NCBI GenBank assembly: GCA_019916065.1
Contig: CM034233.1
Location: 18,250,436-18,314,435, forward strand
Reading direction: 5' to 3'
DNA length: 64,000 bases
DNA from: Vitellaria paradoxa
Taxonomy: Eukaryota; Streptophyta; Magnoliopsida; Ericales; Sapotaceae
The notes below the pieces were generated by a model. That model saw nothing but the letters and a program-made list of their open reading frames with translations. It was not told the DNA's origin and searched no databases. Both the position numbers and the translations under genes were made by a program. Within the stretch, counting starts at the first letter, position 1; every line of letters starts with the position of its first letter. Shown one piece after another: positions 38,212 through 51,200 of the stretch.

Positions 38212-38447
38212 TTTACATGTCTATTGTTAAAACGAGATGACTCCATCAAAAAACAAAATCGATTCTATTTGTTAGTTTAAGAATTCACATGCTTACTGTC
38301 AAAAGGAGTCGACCTCTTTTCCTGATGGGGTCGATCTCATTTCTTTAGTTTAAGGATATACATGTCTATTGCCAAAAGGGGACTATTCCCTTTTCTTGAT
38401 TGGGTTGACCCTATTTATTAGTTTAAGGATTTACATGTTTACAGTGT
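38212..38447. repeat. Minisatellite, about 72 bp unit, three-plus copies
   Basis: ACATG-centred phrases recur at about 38215, 38286, 38359 and 38432. Each copy contains AGTTTAAG, then a CAAAAGG-type block and a TGATGGGGTCGATC-type block. The copies are diverged. Confidence 0.75.
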
Positions 38448-40456
38448 CTAATATAAGAAAGGTAATTTTGTAATTTAAAAATGATCCAACAATTAGTTGC
38501 TATAGTATAAAAAAAAAAAAAGAAAAAGAAAAATAGCTAACTAACTGGCAAGTTCTAATTCGGTGTTCTCAAACGATATCTTATTATAACAAAAAAGTGA
38601 ACTTTAATTGCAATAAATCACTCACGAATGAAATGTTCACCATCCATTTAATTTGACCGACACAACAATTTTTATAAATTAAAGATATCACCTAATTAAT
38701 TCATTGTTTTTTCAACATTAATCTTATTTTTTGCAGAATTAATTGATTTTCTGATTTTTTCTCATTAATTTGTTCAGTAATCTTAGAATTAGTTAAGCAA
38801 TTATGAATATACGTTAATTATTAGTAGTTACATGATTCGATGTTTGCTCAATTGAATTTATATTCTTCTATGCTAAGAAATTATCTTTGCAAATAAATAT
38901 TGTGAATCACCAAAGGACTAAGTAATCCAATGACTTGCCTAATTATAGGTGGTTTTCCTCAAATACTAAGAGAAATCCACGTTCGTTCTTTTTAATTCAT
39001 TGCAAGCATGTTGGATGGACAAATCCTAATTAGTCCAATGCCCCTTTATTTTAATTGATTTAATTTATTTCAGTTTCACCTCTTAGGTAATTGACGGGAT
39101 GTCTAAGTAGATTCCTATTTTAAAATTGATATGTTCACTTTAAGACAGTTTCTAGCGGAGAGAAATAAATTATATGCTAATTAGATTAGTTTCTCCATTT
39201 AAAATTAATTGACTGTGAATTTACTGAGTTATTACTGGGTGACATTAGTGCACTTTCAAGTTAAAATAAAACACCTTTTGTGTTTGGCCATTGGGGGCAT
39301 TAAAAAAGAAAGGGGGAAGGCTAAAATAATTTTTGTTATGCTAATCTATGATATATTGATTGTGAACTGTTAAATTTTAATTTAATAGTCCTCTATATTA
39401 TTTTAATTTAAAATAAAAGTGAATATATTTGGGTCTTTAAATTTAAAATAAACGATCCAAATTACATGTCCTCGAATTAACACAATATTATTTTGTCAGC
39501 TCCATGAATCCATTAAAAAGGACCAGGGGCAAGAGCAATCGAGCGGCCCCTTTTTGCATCACTGTTTAGTGCTAAATAGGGCTTTCATTGATTTGTTGGG
39601 TTAAAGCTTTGGTTTTTCTTAAGCCATCAAGATTAAAAGATAGCACCTCCGTAAAATTTTTTATTTTTATTTATTTTATTTAAATATTCATTTATAACAT
39701 ATATAAATTTAATAATATATATCTAATATTGTATTTTTTATTCATTTTACTTGAACTTCTAATTAAAATAAATATTTTTTAACAATTCTTGTTGATTAGA
39801 AGACATAAATTTAATAATGTTATGCATATTTTTTTAAAAATTAGTTTGCTTTTTGCTTTTATTTTTTATTTGATTGTTTAGTATTTGACTTTTTTTTATT
39901 AGAAGGTATAAATTTAGTACGATGCATGAGTATTTTGAATAATATATTTGCTTATTTATTTTATTTGTTTTGTTAGTGAAAATTACTAAACAATATAAAT
40001 TTAGTAATATAACTGACAGAAAAAAAAAAAAAATGCAAGAGGCAATTTTTGCAATTGCAAATCTGTTTTCAGCGATTCACCAATCAGACAGGGTAGTTAA
40101 CGGTCCTTACCTTTTAAGGGGGAAGTTGTCGATAAACATAAAAATTAGAGGCGCAAGTGTAATTTTTGATACTTGAAGAAAATTGAGTGTTTTTCCATAA
40201 AACTTCAGGGGATCTAGGCGTAATTTACTTATATATATAGGAATATTTATGTATTATAACAACGTATGAAAGGTATATTAGTACTTTCAAAAGAAAAAAC
40301 TGTTCTGCTGCTCCCTAAGTAACATATTCTTGACAAGCAAAACAGAATTAGAGTGATTTGCTCCTACAATGGTTTGTAAATTGCTCTTTCGGATTATGGA
40401 AGATATGCTGAACTGCTATCCAATTTAGCGATGTATTCGGAGACTTAGAACACGTA
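38448..40456. other. Intergenic, no gene recognised
   Basis: AT-rich. The segment around 38700-39260 is less repetitive but has no open reading frame of note. Confidence 0.35.
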
Positions 40457-40614
40457 GGGGGCGTTTGGTTGATAAAAAAATAAGATAAAAAATATAATAA
40501 AAATAAAAAGATATGACATAAAAGTGAAATATAAACAATTTTGATTGAAGGAAAATATAAAAAGTAATTAAAGTTTGTAAGTTTTGATAATTTTTTATGA
40601 TACTAAACAGGGCC
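40457..40614. mobile_element. Tourist-like MITE, inverse copy
   Basis: The ends are GGGGGCGTTTGGTTGAT and CTAAACAGGGCC. The reverse complement aligns throughout with 16289-16436. The flanking target duplication is degraded (GTA and ATA). Confidence 0.65.
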
Positions 40615-41689
40615 ATAAATTGGAATTTATTGTTACTGCCGGGGTATAACTCCGCTTCCTCTCCATATTACCTAATTTTCTTTCCTAGAGTTAGTACTTG
40701 TAAACACAGAAACAATTCGACCAAGGATTCTTTCAAGATCAAGTCAGATGGAAAATTAGAGTAATTAGAGAGAGAGAAAGAGAATGTAGATGTCAGAAGT
40801 GAGTAATCTAAATTGTACATACATCTTCGGTAATTATAGTTGTGAAAAGTAAAAATTAGTAGAGTATGGTTTGATCGTAATACTCTATTAATCCATTTAT
40901 CTCTATTTCTTTTCATACGTAAGTGACAGTTTGGAGTACATTTAATATGTGTATGATAAGTCTCACAAAGTTAATAAAATATGACAATTTGTGAAAAATA
41001 CTTTTTCTATCGTGTTTTTTCTAGTAATCAGATTCGACTAGTTCAATTACTTTTTAACTCTATAATTATAATTTAATTACAATCAATACCTTTTTCATAA
41101 GAATGCAAGTATTCACCCTGCATTCACCTGGTCGAGAATACGTTTTTGAGTTTACAGCATATTCTCGAGCATAACTTTAATATATGGTTAGGATTTAGCC
41201 AAGTGGCAAGGGTATATTTAATGTCATAATTTTGTCTTCACTTTGGCCGGGATAACTTGTTACTTGGTGTAAGTCACATATTCCAAATTTGAACAATTCA
41301 ATTAAGGAAAGTGAATTTTTTTGGGGGCAGTTAAAGAACAGTTTGTAATTCAAAAGAAAAGTTTTAGTAATTTTTGACTTTTTTTGGCAATTAGTAACAG
41401 CTCAAAAATTATTCAACTTTTTAAATATTTTCTCCAAATATTTTACCAAATAATCAAAAAATTATCTAAAATTCTTAAAAATTTCCGTTTGCAAACGGGC
41501 GCTGAGAATTGAAGGGGGTAAAATAAACGAAAGAAAATGCCTCCGCATCACATCACGTGATCTTGGGTTCAACCAGTGGATCGATGATGAGACCCTTTTT
41601 CGGGCCAGTACTATGGATTGATCTCTAATCACTCGTCACTTGCCTGCCAAAACATTCTGGGACCCCACAAGTGATGTCAAGCCAATTTA

Positions 41690-41827
41690 GTTGGGTGTGT
41701 TTAAAGTGATAAAAAATGAGATAAATTATAAGTTTATAATTCGTACAGTAAAATAAAAAGTGAATAAATTTTAGAGATTTTTAAAACTTTTTTAGAAATT
41801 TTTTTTTTATTTTTTAGCACACCAAAC
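41690..41827. mobile_element. Small MITE
   Basis: The ends are TTGGGTGTGTTTAAAG and GCACACCAAACAA. The interior has ATAATTCGTACAGT, as in the element at 52989-53119. Confidence 0.55.
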
Positions 41828-41829
41828 AA

Positions 41830-42668
41830 TTCATCTTCTCAAACAAAATAAAATAAAAAATAAATAGGACGAGTGGCAATCTGTGTCAAATTTCAGCTTA
41901 ATCAATGGCGAAAAGAACGTGGAGATAGAAAAAGCCTTTACACATTCACTTGACCTTGCAAAACCACTGTTCAGGCCCGGCCCACCAATACCGCCAAAAT
42001 CATTTGAATGAAGGAAAATAATCAATAAAATCAAAGGGATAACTCACCTCAGGTGTGAAAGATCTCGATAATGCCTCAATTTTTTTTAATACCTCAAAAA
42101 AAAAAAACTACTTATTTTTTGAAATTATGATGTGAAAATTTAAATTTTTTTTTTACTTTTACAAAAAAACAAAATAATTAATAAAATCCCGTTCTCCAAC
42201 ATTCTATTTTTTTTTTTATCTCTTTAGTTAAAAAAAGTCAAATTTTTACACCATAGGGAAGAGTAATATTATAAAATTATAATTTCATTTTTTCAACAAA
42301 AATATTAATTATAAAATATATTCAACCAGCTAAACTTATTTAATTTTAATTATTTAAGTGAGACAATTATAAAATAATACAATTATAAATTATAAATAAA
42401 GTGAATTTAAAATCTTTCATACATTTTTTTTTGAACAATTTTAATTTAAAAGTTGGGGAAAGAAAATTCCATCATTCCTCCTTTTCAAAAGGGAAGTAGA
42501 AAAGGGCTAGGCTAGCATTTCCACAGCCTAGGGCTCCTTCGTTTTTGTCTTCACCCTCTTCCCACTTCACGTGACTGCGCTTTTCCATCTCTCTCTCTCT
42601 CTGAGTCCAAGGATTCAGATCTCAATCTATTACCCCTTGATGACTGCAGTGCTCTCTCGTGCTCGTCA
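41830..42668 (+). promoter_or_regulatory. Upstream region of the receptor kinase gene
   Basis: AT-rich DNA up to about 42500, then pyrimidine-rich sequence with a CTCTCTCTCT tract at about 42590-42601, typical of a plant leader. No clear TATA box was identified. No other gene is seen. Confidence 0.35.
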
Positions 42669-44633
42669 ATGCATTCCCCAACACCGCATGCCGCCACCGT
42701 CGCTGCGGCGGCGCTCTTCCTGATACTCCTCCAACTGTTTGCGGTTCGGGCGGCTACTAACACCTGCTCAAACCCAGAGTCTGCCGCTAGATATTTGTGT
42801 CCGCCGTTCACTTCCCCTCCCCCATTCCCTTTCTCTTTCTTACCCGGCTGTGGACACCCCTCGTTTCAGATACAATGCTCGTCTCGGCGCTCCTTCATCA
42901 CCATTAACAGCCTCTCTTTCTCTCTCATCCATTATCAGACCAACTCCTCGTCTCTCCTTCTCTCTCCTCAACCCCCCTCCACCACTTCGTCTGATGCTAA
43001 TTGCAGTTCTGATTTACCTTCCATTCCTAATCGGCCCATCAATCTCTCTGGCTCGCCCTTTCGAGTCTCCGACGCTTCTTGCTCTCGACTGTCCGTTCTC
43101 AAACCATGTCCGCCTCTGAATCTACCAAACTGCAGTCACTGCCCTTGGGACTGCAAGCTAATCAAGAGCCCAGTTCAACTCTTCCAGGAATGTGGATCTG
43201 GGCATCGCCAGCTCTCTAAACAGGGTTGCCATGGCGACATTTTGGGATTTCTTGACAAGTTTCTGTCACTGGGCATCGAAGTCGAGTGGGATGAAGATCG
43301 AGATGCTTACTTCTCCGATTGCAGGGTTTGCCAGGCCAACAATGGAGTCTGTGGTTTCAATTCCTCCGATCCCAAGAAGCAATTCGTGTGTTTCCCATCT
43401 CTGACAGAAATGACGCAAGCACGGATTCGTCAACACGGCCCGAATCGAATCGCGATCTTGTGTATAATTTTCGTGTTTATGTGCTTGTTGGCTGCTGTAT
43501 CAACCGCTTCGGTTATTTTCCGGTCAAAACAAAAGTCATCGCCGGCGGAAGAAGACCCAACAATGCTTTACCTCCGCCGCCACCGTTCAGATAGTCTCCT
43601 CCCGCCCGTATTCACGTACGAAGAGCTCGAGTCTTCCACCAATCGGTTCGACCCCAAGCGCAAAATCGGCGACGGTGGGTTCGGTTCTGTCTTTCTTGGT
43701 CAGCTCCAGGACGGCAGAATCGTCGCCGTGAAACACCTCCACAGGCACCACCCCACCGCCACGGCTGGAGCCAAAGCATTTTCGACCAAGTCCTTCTGTA
43801 ACGAAATCCTGATTCTGTCTTCAATCAACCACCCAAATCTAGTCAAGCTGCACGGCTACTGCAGCGACCCAAGAGGACTCCTCTTAGTCTACGACTACGT
43901 TCCTAACGGAACCCTCGCTGAACACCTCCATGGCACTCAGAGATTGTACCGAAAAGGGTCGTTGACTTGGCCCGTGAGGGTCGATATTGCGCTACAAATA
44001 GCCATGGCAATCGAGTACCTTCACTTCTCAGTTGTACCGCCCGTTGTTCACAGAGACATCACTTCGTCGAACATTTTTGTGGAGAAGGATATGAGAATAA
44101 AAGTGGGTGATTTTGGGCTTTCGAGGCTTCTTGTATTGCCGGAGACGAACTCGGCGTCGTCGACGGCGTCTTCGGGGTGCGTGTGGACCGGCCCACAAGG
44201 AACACCGGGTTATTTAGACCCGGACTATCACCGGTCGTTTCGGTTGACGGAGAAGAGCGATGTGTATAGCTTTGGGGTGGTGTTGTTGGAGCTGATAACG
44301 GGAATGAAGGCGGTGGACCAGAGGAGAGATAAGAGGGAGGTGGCGCTGGCGGATCTGGTGGTGTCGAAGATACATATGGGGCTGCTCCACCAGGTTGTGG
44401 ACCCCGTACTGGTGGTGGATAGTGGGAGGGAGGCGATGGACGGCGTCGGGTCAGTGGCGGAGTTGGCGTTCCAGTGCGTGGCGGCAGACAAGGACGACCG
44501 TCCCGATGCCAGGGAGGTGGTGGCGGAGCTCAGACGCATCCGCAGCCGTACACGCGGCGGGTGCGGAGGAAATGGTGTCTTGCGGACTGCATCGAATTCG
44601 ATGAACGTTGTGGTTCCTGAGGATGGGGTCTGA
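42669..44633 (+). CDS. LRK10-like/WAK-associated receptor kinase
   Basis: Intronless, 654 residues. Residues 1-28 are a signal peptide. A Cys-rich galacturonan-binding-type (GUB_WAK) domain follows from about 33 and a WAK-associated C-terminal Cys domain to about 248 (C-x2-C, V-C-G-F). A hydrophobic transmembrane segment lies at about 261-285. The cytoplasmic kinase starts near 315 with the glycine loop G-D-G-G-F-G-S-V near 334-341, V-A-V-K at about 352-355, H-R-D-I-T-S-S-N near 461 and D-F-G near 480, and a P-E-like S-D-V-Y-S-F-G region. The catalytic loop carries T where H-R-D-x-K kinases have Lys, so activity is possible but the loop is unusual. It probably acts at the plasma membrane in cell-wall or immune signalling. 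The nearest family from memory is LRK10L1, for example At1g25390. Confidence 0.85.
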   Translation: MHSPTPHAATVAAAALFLILLQLFAVRAATNTCSNPESAARYLCPPFTSPPPFPFSFLPGCGHPSFQIQCSSRRSFITINSLSFSLIHYQTNSSSLLLSPQPPSTTSSDANCSSDLPSIPNRPINLSGSPFRVSDASCSRLSVLKPCPPLNLPNCSHCPWDCKLIKSPVQLFQECGSGHRQLSKQGCHGDILGFLDKFLSLGIEVEWDEDRDAYFSDCRVCQANNGVCGFNSSDPKKQFVCFPSLTEMTQARIRQHGPNRIAILCIIFVFMCLLAAVSTASVIFRSKQKSSPAEEDPTMLYLRRHRSDSLLPPVFTYEELESSTNRFDPKRKIGDGGFGSVFLGQLQDGRIVAVKHLHRHHPTATAGAKAFSTKSFCNEILILSSINHPNLVKLHGYCSDPRGLLLVYDYVPNGTLAEHLHGTQRLYRKGSLTWPVRVDIALQIAMAIEYLHFSVVPPVVHRDITSSNIFVEKDMRIKVGDFGLSRLLVLPETNSASSTASSGCVWTGPQGTPGYLDPDYHRSFRLTEKSDVYSFGVVLLELITGMKAVDQRRDKREVALADLVVSKIHMGLLHQVVDPVLVVDSGREAMDGVGSVAELAFQCVAADKDDRPDAREVVAELRRIRSRTRGGCGGNGVLRTASNSMNVVVPEDGV

Positions 44634-44901
44634 ACTTGGAGAACCGGGATTGGTGTGGGTTTTAGTGTGTACATGTGGGGGTTTGACTTTTTGACCAACA
44701 CGTGTCAAGAAGCTTGTACTCACCCGTGATGTCAATTTGGAAGCTTTGAGAGAACAGAATGTGAATAGATCTATCGCTTTTTGTATTTGCCACACTTTCT
44801 TCTTCATTTTATTTTTTTCCTATTTCGCCCTTCATTTCATAAGCCAGTTCATTTTCACATGCTTAAGTGCATCTTATTGGACCACAAGACTGCATCAATT
44901 T

Positions 44902-44903
<2 letters not shown>

Positions 44904-44942
<39 letters not shown>
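44904..44942. repeat. CA microsatellite 3' of receptor kinase
   Basis: An uninterrupted CA tract of about 19 units lies in the 3' flank, followed by ATATATACATACAT. Confidence 0.9.
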
Positions 44943-44949
<7 letters not shown>

Positions 44950-45148
44950 CATACATAGCCCAAATGGTACTGATTTTATTCATGTTTATGTGAATATATC
45001 AGATCACATATATTATCTGCAGGAGTACAACAGTAATTTTCATTACATTCCACACTGAAAGATGTTTTTTTAAAGTGATAATAGTAAGCCTCTCCCAAAT
45101 GGTAGAAACAGGCAAAGAGGTAGAAGACCTTCCTCTGCCTTGTACTAG

Positions 45149-48100
45149 TTACTTGAAGTACGCAGTCTCCAAATTCTTGGCCCTGTCTCCGGCGGCGGCA
45201 GCAGCTTCTTCCCTTCCCAACATGGAATAACCTCTCCCCTGATTCAACAAGAAGAATAATATGTATACACTGAAAAATATTTCCAATCCTAGGAATGATT
45301 TCTTTCAAAGTTTGATGCATTAGTAGTGTGTTTGGATCAAGATTTTATTGAGGGGAAAGAAAAAGAAGGGGAAAAGGAGAAACAAAGAATCTCAAATGGA
45401 GCCTACAAATGAGCCGAGCCAGCTGAGCAAGAAAAATGATTCCTTTCAAAGCAAATGAGCATTGGAAGTGGAAAAAGAAGGTGATAAAGCAAATGCACCT
45501 CAACACATTGAAAGCTAATACAAGGTTAAGGTACCTCACTAAAGGGGCCAGGGAAATGATCCTAGACAAGGAAGAAGATAACCTCGATCCGACCTTAGTC
45601 CAGATTCAAAAACAAGAAAACTGCTTTGACATTGGCAAGTCACACAGAGAGTATCAATATGTATATGCTTGTTTATTAAGTTTATTGGTGATCTCGAGCT
45701 AATATTTAAATGAGCTTAAAATACTGTATTCAAGTTTATTTGTTAAGTTTATTAGCAAGCTCAAGTTCTAGTCAAGCTTGCGCCTGGGCCTCTCATCAAT
45801 CTGGTTCACAAGCACGTTAATGAACAATCTTAAGAAGCAAATAGGATTTTTAAAAAACAAATAGGCTTTTCTAACTTAACAAACAAGTTGTAAATTAACA
45901 AACAACAAACTATAACTAGTCTTAAATTATTAATAAGAAAAGCTAAGCCATTAAAATCTTGTGAGTTAAACTAATTAACTACAAGCATGTTTTCAAGCAC
46001 TTATTTAAGTATGCTCAAAAATACTTAAACAAGCATATTCAAGAACAATAAATAAATTTTTTCGTGAGTCTTATTGAGTTGAACTCACCCTTGTTTGATC
46101 TTCACTTGTTTATTTGTCGAGTTTGAAAATTGTACATAAGCTTCCTCATTTACCTTATTAAATGAAAATAAAAGACAAGTTTATTTGCGAGTGACTTGTC
46201 GAATACGTAGTTCATTTGCAGCCCTAAACCCAAATACCTATTCTTAATTGGTCAGTTAGAAAATAGAAGGAAATAAAAGACGTTTCTCGAGAGGAGTAAT
46301 TTGAAGTCCCTTTCCCTTTCATTTTCCCTCAATAAATCATCAATCCAAACATAGTGAAAATCAGTTAATTAAAAAAATATATATATTTTCACATGGAAAA
46401 GCTATACCAGCAAGCGCCACATGAATGGAGTGCCTTCCCTATTCTTTATCTGCTTTTCGATTACTTCAGTCACTACAAATGGAAAAAATAAAGTAAAATA
46501 AAAAAGAAAGACAAGAAAAAAAATCCCAACTTGTAAACAAAATACTATGGATTTTCAATGAAAGGTAGAATGGTGATTATACCCTTTGTAGCTTGTCCAG
46601 TATTCAGCATCATAATGTACCAAACTTCATTGAAGACGTCAACTTGTTCATCAGATGCTCCTATTGTCTAGCAACAAGAAATCCAAATGTTTTCCAAAAA
46701 ATAAAGAACAGGCTGTAAAAACAAATACAAGTTGTATTAGCATTCTTCATAGTAGTACCTTACAGTTTTTGGCATCAAAATCTGGGCCAAGCAATTCCAG
46801 TGCCTTTTTGTGGTTGCCTACACCATACTCATACATGGCCTCTGCAAGCTGAGACAGGAACAGGCAAACAAAAACTGTTTATCAATGATTTAGGCAGTTA
46901 TACGCCTAAACGAGGCAGGTCCCTTCACTATGGATTCGATTAAATACTGTTGCAATGGCAATTCCAGTCCAAAATAGTCATGGATATCTATTCTACTCTT
47001 CAAGGAAAAATCACAGAAACATGTAATTGTTTCAAAAGGGATCAATAGTTCGGCTCCTTCAGATAAAAATTTTGATAGATGGGAGTATTGTACAAGTTCA
47101 CTGGAGCTTGCTTATATCTATCTTATCATGAAACCAGAAAACGGAGACTTACGCAAATTAGCCAACCATGGTTATTCTAAAGATAAAAAGAAGTGGGAAA
47201 CGAACCAGCATTCCACTCTGCATTACGTTCTGCTTCTTCTTGCTCATCTTAGAAAATCTACACAAATAGAAAAAATAATGGCCTTGTTGGGAGGGAGAGA
47301 GACTACAATTATGGAAAGCTAAATGCTATGTCCAAGAAACTAAAACAAAGCTGGACAGGATCCGCTAACCCGGATTTCAAGCCCTTGAGTAGATCTTCTC
47401 CTTTAGCAAATTCTCCAGTTGATGCTAGGGCCCATAGCGTCAACACATCAAGGTGCCACTCCAAGTACCAAAAAGACTAAATTTGAATCACATGCACAAG
47501 TAGAGAACAATTAGTTGAAGTACATCAGAAGATATGTTATCATAAGGTTTGAAAACTTTCACGAGAAGACTGCATTTTCAACGATTTGCATGGTGTTAGA
47601 ACATTAACAGATAAAGATAATAATTAGAACACATGTTTGGTTGCTTAAAAATATGTCAAACAGAACCTTTCAGTTCTACTAGCTGTGAAGGAGATTGCCA
47701 AAGGTAGAGGGTACTCTAGTTACGTAAATTGGTTTTCACCCTACAAACATTTTAATAATGCCCATGGAACGGTTCTCCAAAACTTCCAATGGCATTTAAA
47801 GCATCAACATTTTCAGAAATTACTCCCTCACAATCTGCTATAACTAAGGAAAAAACTTTCCACATTAAACAGATGCTTTCAAATAAGAAGAAAGATCCGC
47901 TATGCATTCTCACTCACTTGATCCATCAGACATCCTGCTAAGATCACGAGACGGTCCCCAAAGATGTCAATTTCACCTCGTACATACACCCGCAGCAGCA
48001 AACCAACAGCATTTAAGTACACCTAAGTACAGGAAAACCTAGAAATGATCAATGCTTTCAAGTAGAAGAGAAACACTAAACAATTACCTCTGCTGACATT

Positions 48101-50520
48101 GCATCGCTTCTTTCCAGCTCCTTCCAGATACAATCATCATACACTGCTAGCACTTTTCTCATTGGAGAATGACCTTCTAAGTAACAAAGAGCTACATGCC
48201 ACCAGTTGTGTGTGACCCTGAAGTTCAAATTTATTTAGCCATCTAGAACATAAAAAGAATGTAATCATGGAAACTAATTATAAATTTTTATTATAGAGAC
48301 TTCAATGCATACATAAAAGATGACAAAGAACTCCACGATCTTGAGCATTGTTCCATGAACTCTACTGCCTCCTTGAAATGACATTCATATTGAAGGACAT
48401 GGCAGAGCTGCAGAAGAATGCCAGTCGCATGAGGACCAACCTAGGAGAGAAATACTAGGATAGGTACAAACAGTATTCATGATCCATCTTTCTGTGGTGT
48501 CTCTACTAAAGCAATAAATAGCACACTTGATAAAAATAAATAAATAAGAACTGAAAAGTGTTGTATTATATTAAAATATGGTGAAAGACATTGTTTGAAA
48601 TATGCTCGAATGAAAGCAGATCCTAATAGGTTTTGCTTACAGCATGCTGTGACCAACTGTCTTCCCTGTTGATCTCAAATCCTTTCTTTGCAGCTTTCTC
48701 TGCATCTGCCATTCGGCCAAGCTCTAACAAAGGAAATGCTAGCATTCCATATATGTAATTTTCTTCTTGATTTTGGGGAAGAACCTATAGAATTCAGAAA
48801 CATAATTAACTCTAATCAAAATGAGAGCACTGAAGTTCTCCATGGAACTAGTTCAACATGATGTGTTGATTTACTGGTAGAATATCAATCTTTAGATAAG
48901 GCTGCATGATCTATTCATAATTAATTATCAACCCATCAAACAAACTCATTAACATAATTCCATTCTTAATACAAAATAACCTGCTGAACAAGATCCAAAG
49001 ATAGGTCAGGTCGACCCATGTAAAAGCAGAGCACTTGAGCCCTCTTTAGAGATGCCAGATCCCTTGGGAAATCTTTTAGAAGCTGCAAGAATATAGACAT
49101 CAGCAACAGAATCAGTATAGATTTTGTAAAAACAACAAAAGATAAACCTAATACAAAGTCCTCAGCACTTCAATTGTTTTACAACTAATGCAACAAACCC
49201 CTAAAAGTCTAAGTATGGTAACTTTTAGAATGTGATATTTGTACTTATGTATACTCAAAGTGATTACAAGAAGAAGAATTAGAACTTAAACTCTCTAAAG
49301 TACTTGTAAATGAATACATTTCTAACCAAACCATTGAACTCCTTTTTAAGCTCATATAGAAGTAGAGAAAACAAAGGAAAATGCTGATTTTTTAGTTCAT
49401 AATATACAAGCAGAAAAAGTAAAGGAAAATGCTCACAAGTATGACAGCACAAGAAATATTTGGAAAATGCTCATAAGTATGACAGCACAGGAAATATTTT
49501 AAATATTTTCCTTTGCTATCCGAAGTTCTTGAGGTCCATACTTCACTTACATAACCAATCACTAATACCGGTCCCGAAGGCTTGGCCAATCAAATAGTGA
49601 TAAGAGCTCGGAGAGTTCACATCCTGGTAAATTGACCACATTTGATTAAAGATTCTCATTTCTTTTCTTACCCCTTCTATAGAATACAGTTGATGACTTT
49701 GACAACAATTGAGATTTTCATTTCATTTCTCTCCTTCTATAGAAGACATGCCAATTCAGGTGAATAGAGCAAATGAACTAAATCATGAATAAGAAACAAA
49801 GCTGAAAAAAGTTGATATTTTTCAAGCAACAATGAAATTTACCCAAATTCATTACAAGGCGACAAACAGCATAGCAAGTAATTAGATAAACAAAACAAAA
49901 TTCCCAGTAAAAAGGCTGCCCACCTTCAAGTGCAAATCAACAGCAATATCATCGTCCCTATTCGCAGAAATCAAACAATTGACAGCATCAAAAACCACTC
50001 TCTCGTATTGGGTGGCTTGTTCCTGGGCAGACACACAAATTGTGATTAGAGCAAGTAAGAAAAAACTTCCAGTGTTTAATATTTAGAAATAAATTGTGGA
50101 AAAAAGAGATAGAAATGGAAGTGACGATAGAGAGAGAATTACAAGCCGAGACTTGGCAGCTTGAAGATGAGAAGGAGCGCGAGACGGATTGGAGGAAGCG
50201 AGGAAGTGGGCAGCCAAAATGTTGGCCAAAACACAATCTGGGTCGTGGTCCGGCGCTTGAAGAATCACGGATCGTTCCCTTCCATAACTTATCACCTTCA
50301 TTGATCGATTTTCAAAGATATACAGTCAATTCAAAAACCAATAATGTATATATACAAATACACATATATTCATAAGGGAGAGAAGAGAGGTGCGGATAAG
50401 AAAAACCTGTTGATAGTAGGAATTGATAGCAGAGATGCAAGCATCAGAAGAGGTCTTCACCTCGTATCCCCATCGATCCAATTTCACTTCTCCTCCTCGT
50501 CCTCCTCCCATCTCCAGCAT
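45149..50520 (-). CDS. TTC38-type tetratricopeptide-repeat protein, 14 exons
   Basis: Exons in transcript order: 50407-50520, 50143-50295, 49924-50022, 48981-49082, 48641-48784, 48313-48407, 48088-48217, 47918-48022, 47370-47476, 47206-47257, 46759-46848, 46583-46667, 46408-46472, 45149-45238. All junctions are GT-AG and all phases agree, giving 476 residues and a stop at 45149-45151. Motifs include W-G-Y at the start, D-C-V-L-A-N-I-L-A-A-H-F, D-F-P-R-D, L-A-F-P-L-L-E-L-G-R-M, C-H-V-L-Q-Y-E, H-N-W-W-H-V-A-L, W-Y-L-E-W-H-L-D. These are characteristic of the TTC38-like family, which in plants is a small group (At1g27110/At1g27150 as I recall). Helical TPR-like repeats suggest a scaffold, but its function is unknown. 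The length equals the family's. Confidence 0.88.
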
Positions 50521-51200
50521 TTACTCTCTCTTTCTCTATAAACGGTGAGGGAGTTTGACTGGAAACAAGCCACCTGAGTTAATTATTAGAGTGGGAAGAA
50601 AAGACGAGAGCTTTGCGAGGTGTCGCGGGTATTCCAACTCCAAAAGCCGTCGTTTTCTGGGTCTATGAGGCGCATCAATTATGGGTTTCCCGATTCAGAA
50701 AGAGCGCCCCTGTCCGTCACTCTCCCGTCACTAATGTAGAGGATAACGATTTTGGGAAAAGAAGAGAATTTGATAGAAAAAGGAGTACTAATTATCTCTT
50801 GGTAGAGAAGCACGATTACGAATTATTGCTTGCTTTAGGAAAGAGAGAGAACAAGAGTTAAATTTTAGTAATAAAGGCGTGCAGAACATATCTATAGGAG
50901 GAATAGGAATTCGATTATCAATACACTTAATCACCCAATCTCATATTCCGCACTTACAAAATGATTACAGATTCTAATCACAATTATTGCGAGAAGATAT
51001 AGAGTGTAAGACACTCTGAATTTAATATTTATCTGAAATATTTAGACAAGATGGGTTGTGTATTCTCTTTTTGTGTGATTTTCCATCAAAATTTTCAAAG
51101 ATTTTAATTTTTTTCGTCAAATTTTTTCATCAAATCACAGCAACTATCTTACTTTAATTATACCATACCAATCAAATATCAAAAGATTAATTTCACAGGT
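50521..51200. other. Intergenic, no gene recognised
   Basis: The segment just upstream of the TTC38 start contains a moderately GC region at 50590-50730 and then AT-rich sequence. The open frames here have no recognisable character. Confidence 0.4.

Noticed and set aside
45149..50520. First guess of a coatomer epsilon subunit for the many-exon TPR gene
   Set aside because: The assembled 476-residue protein matches TTC38-type motifs (H-N-W-W-H-V-A-L, W-Y-L-E-W-H-L-D) and not epsilon-COP, which is about 290 residues.
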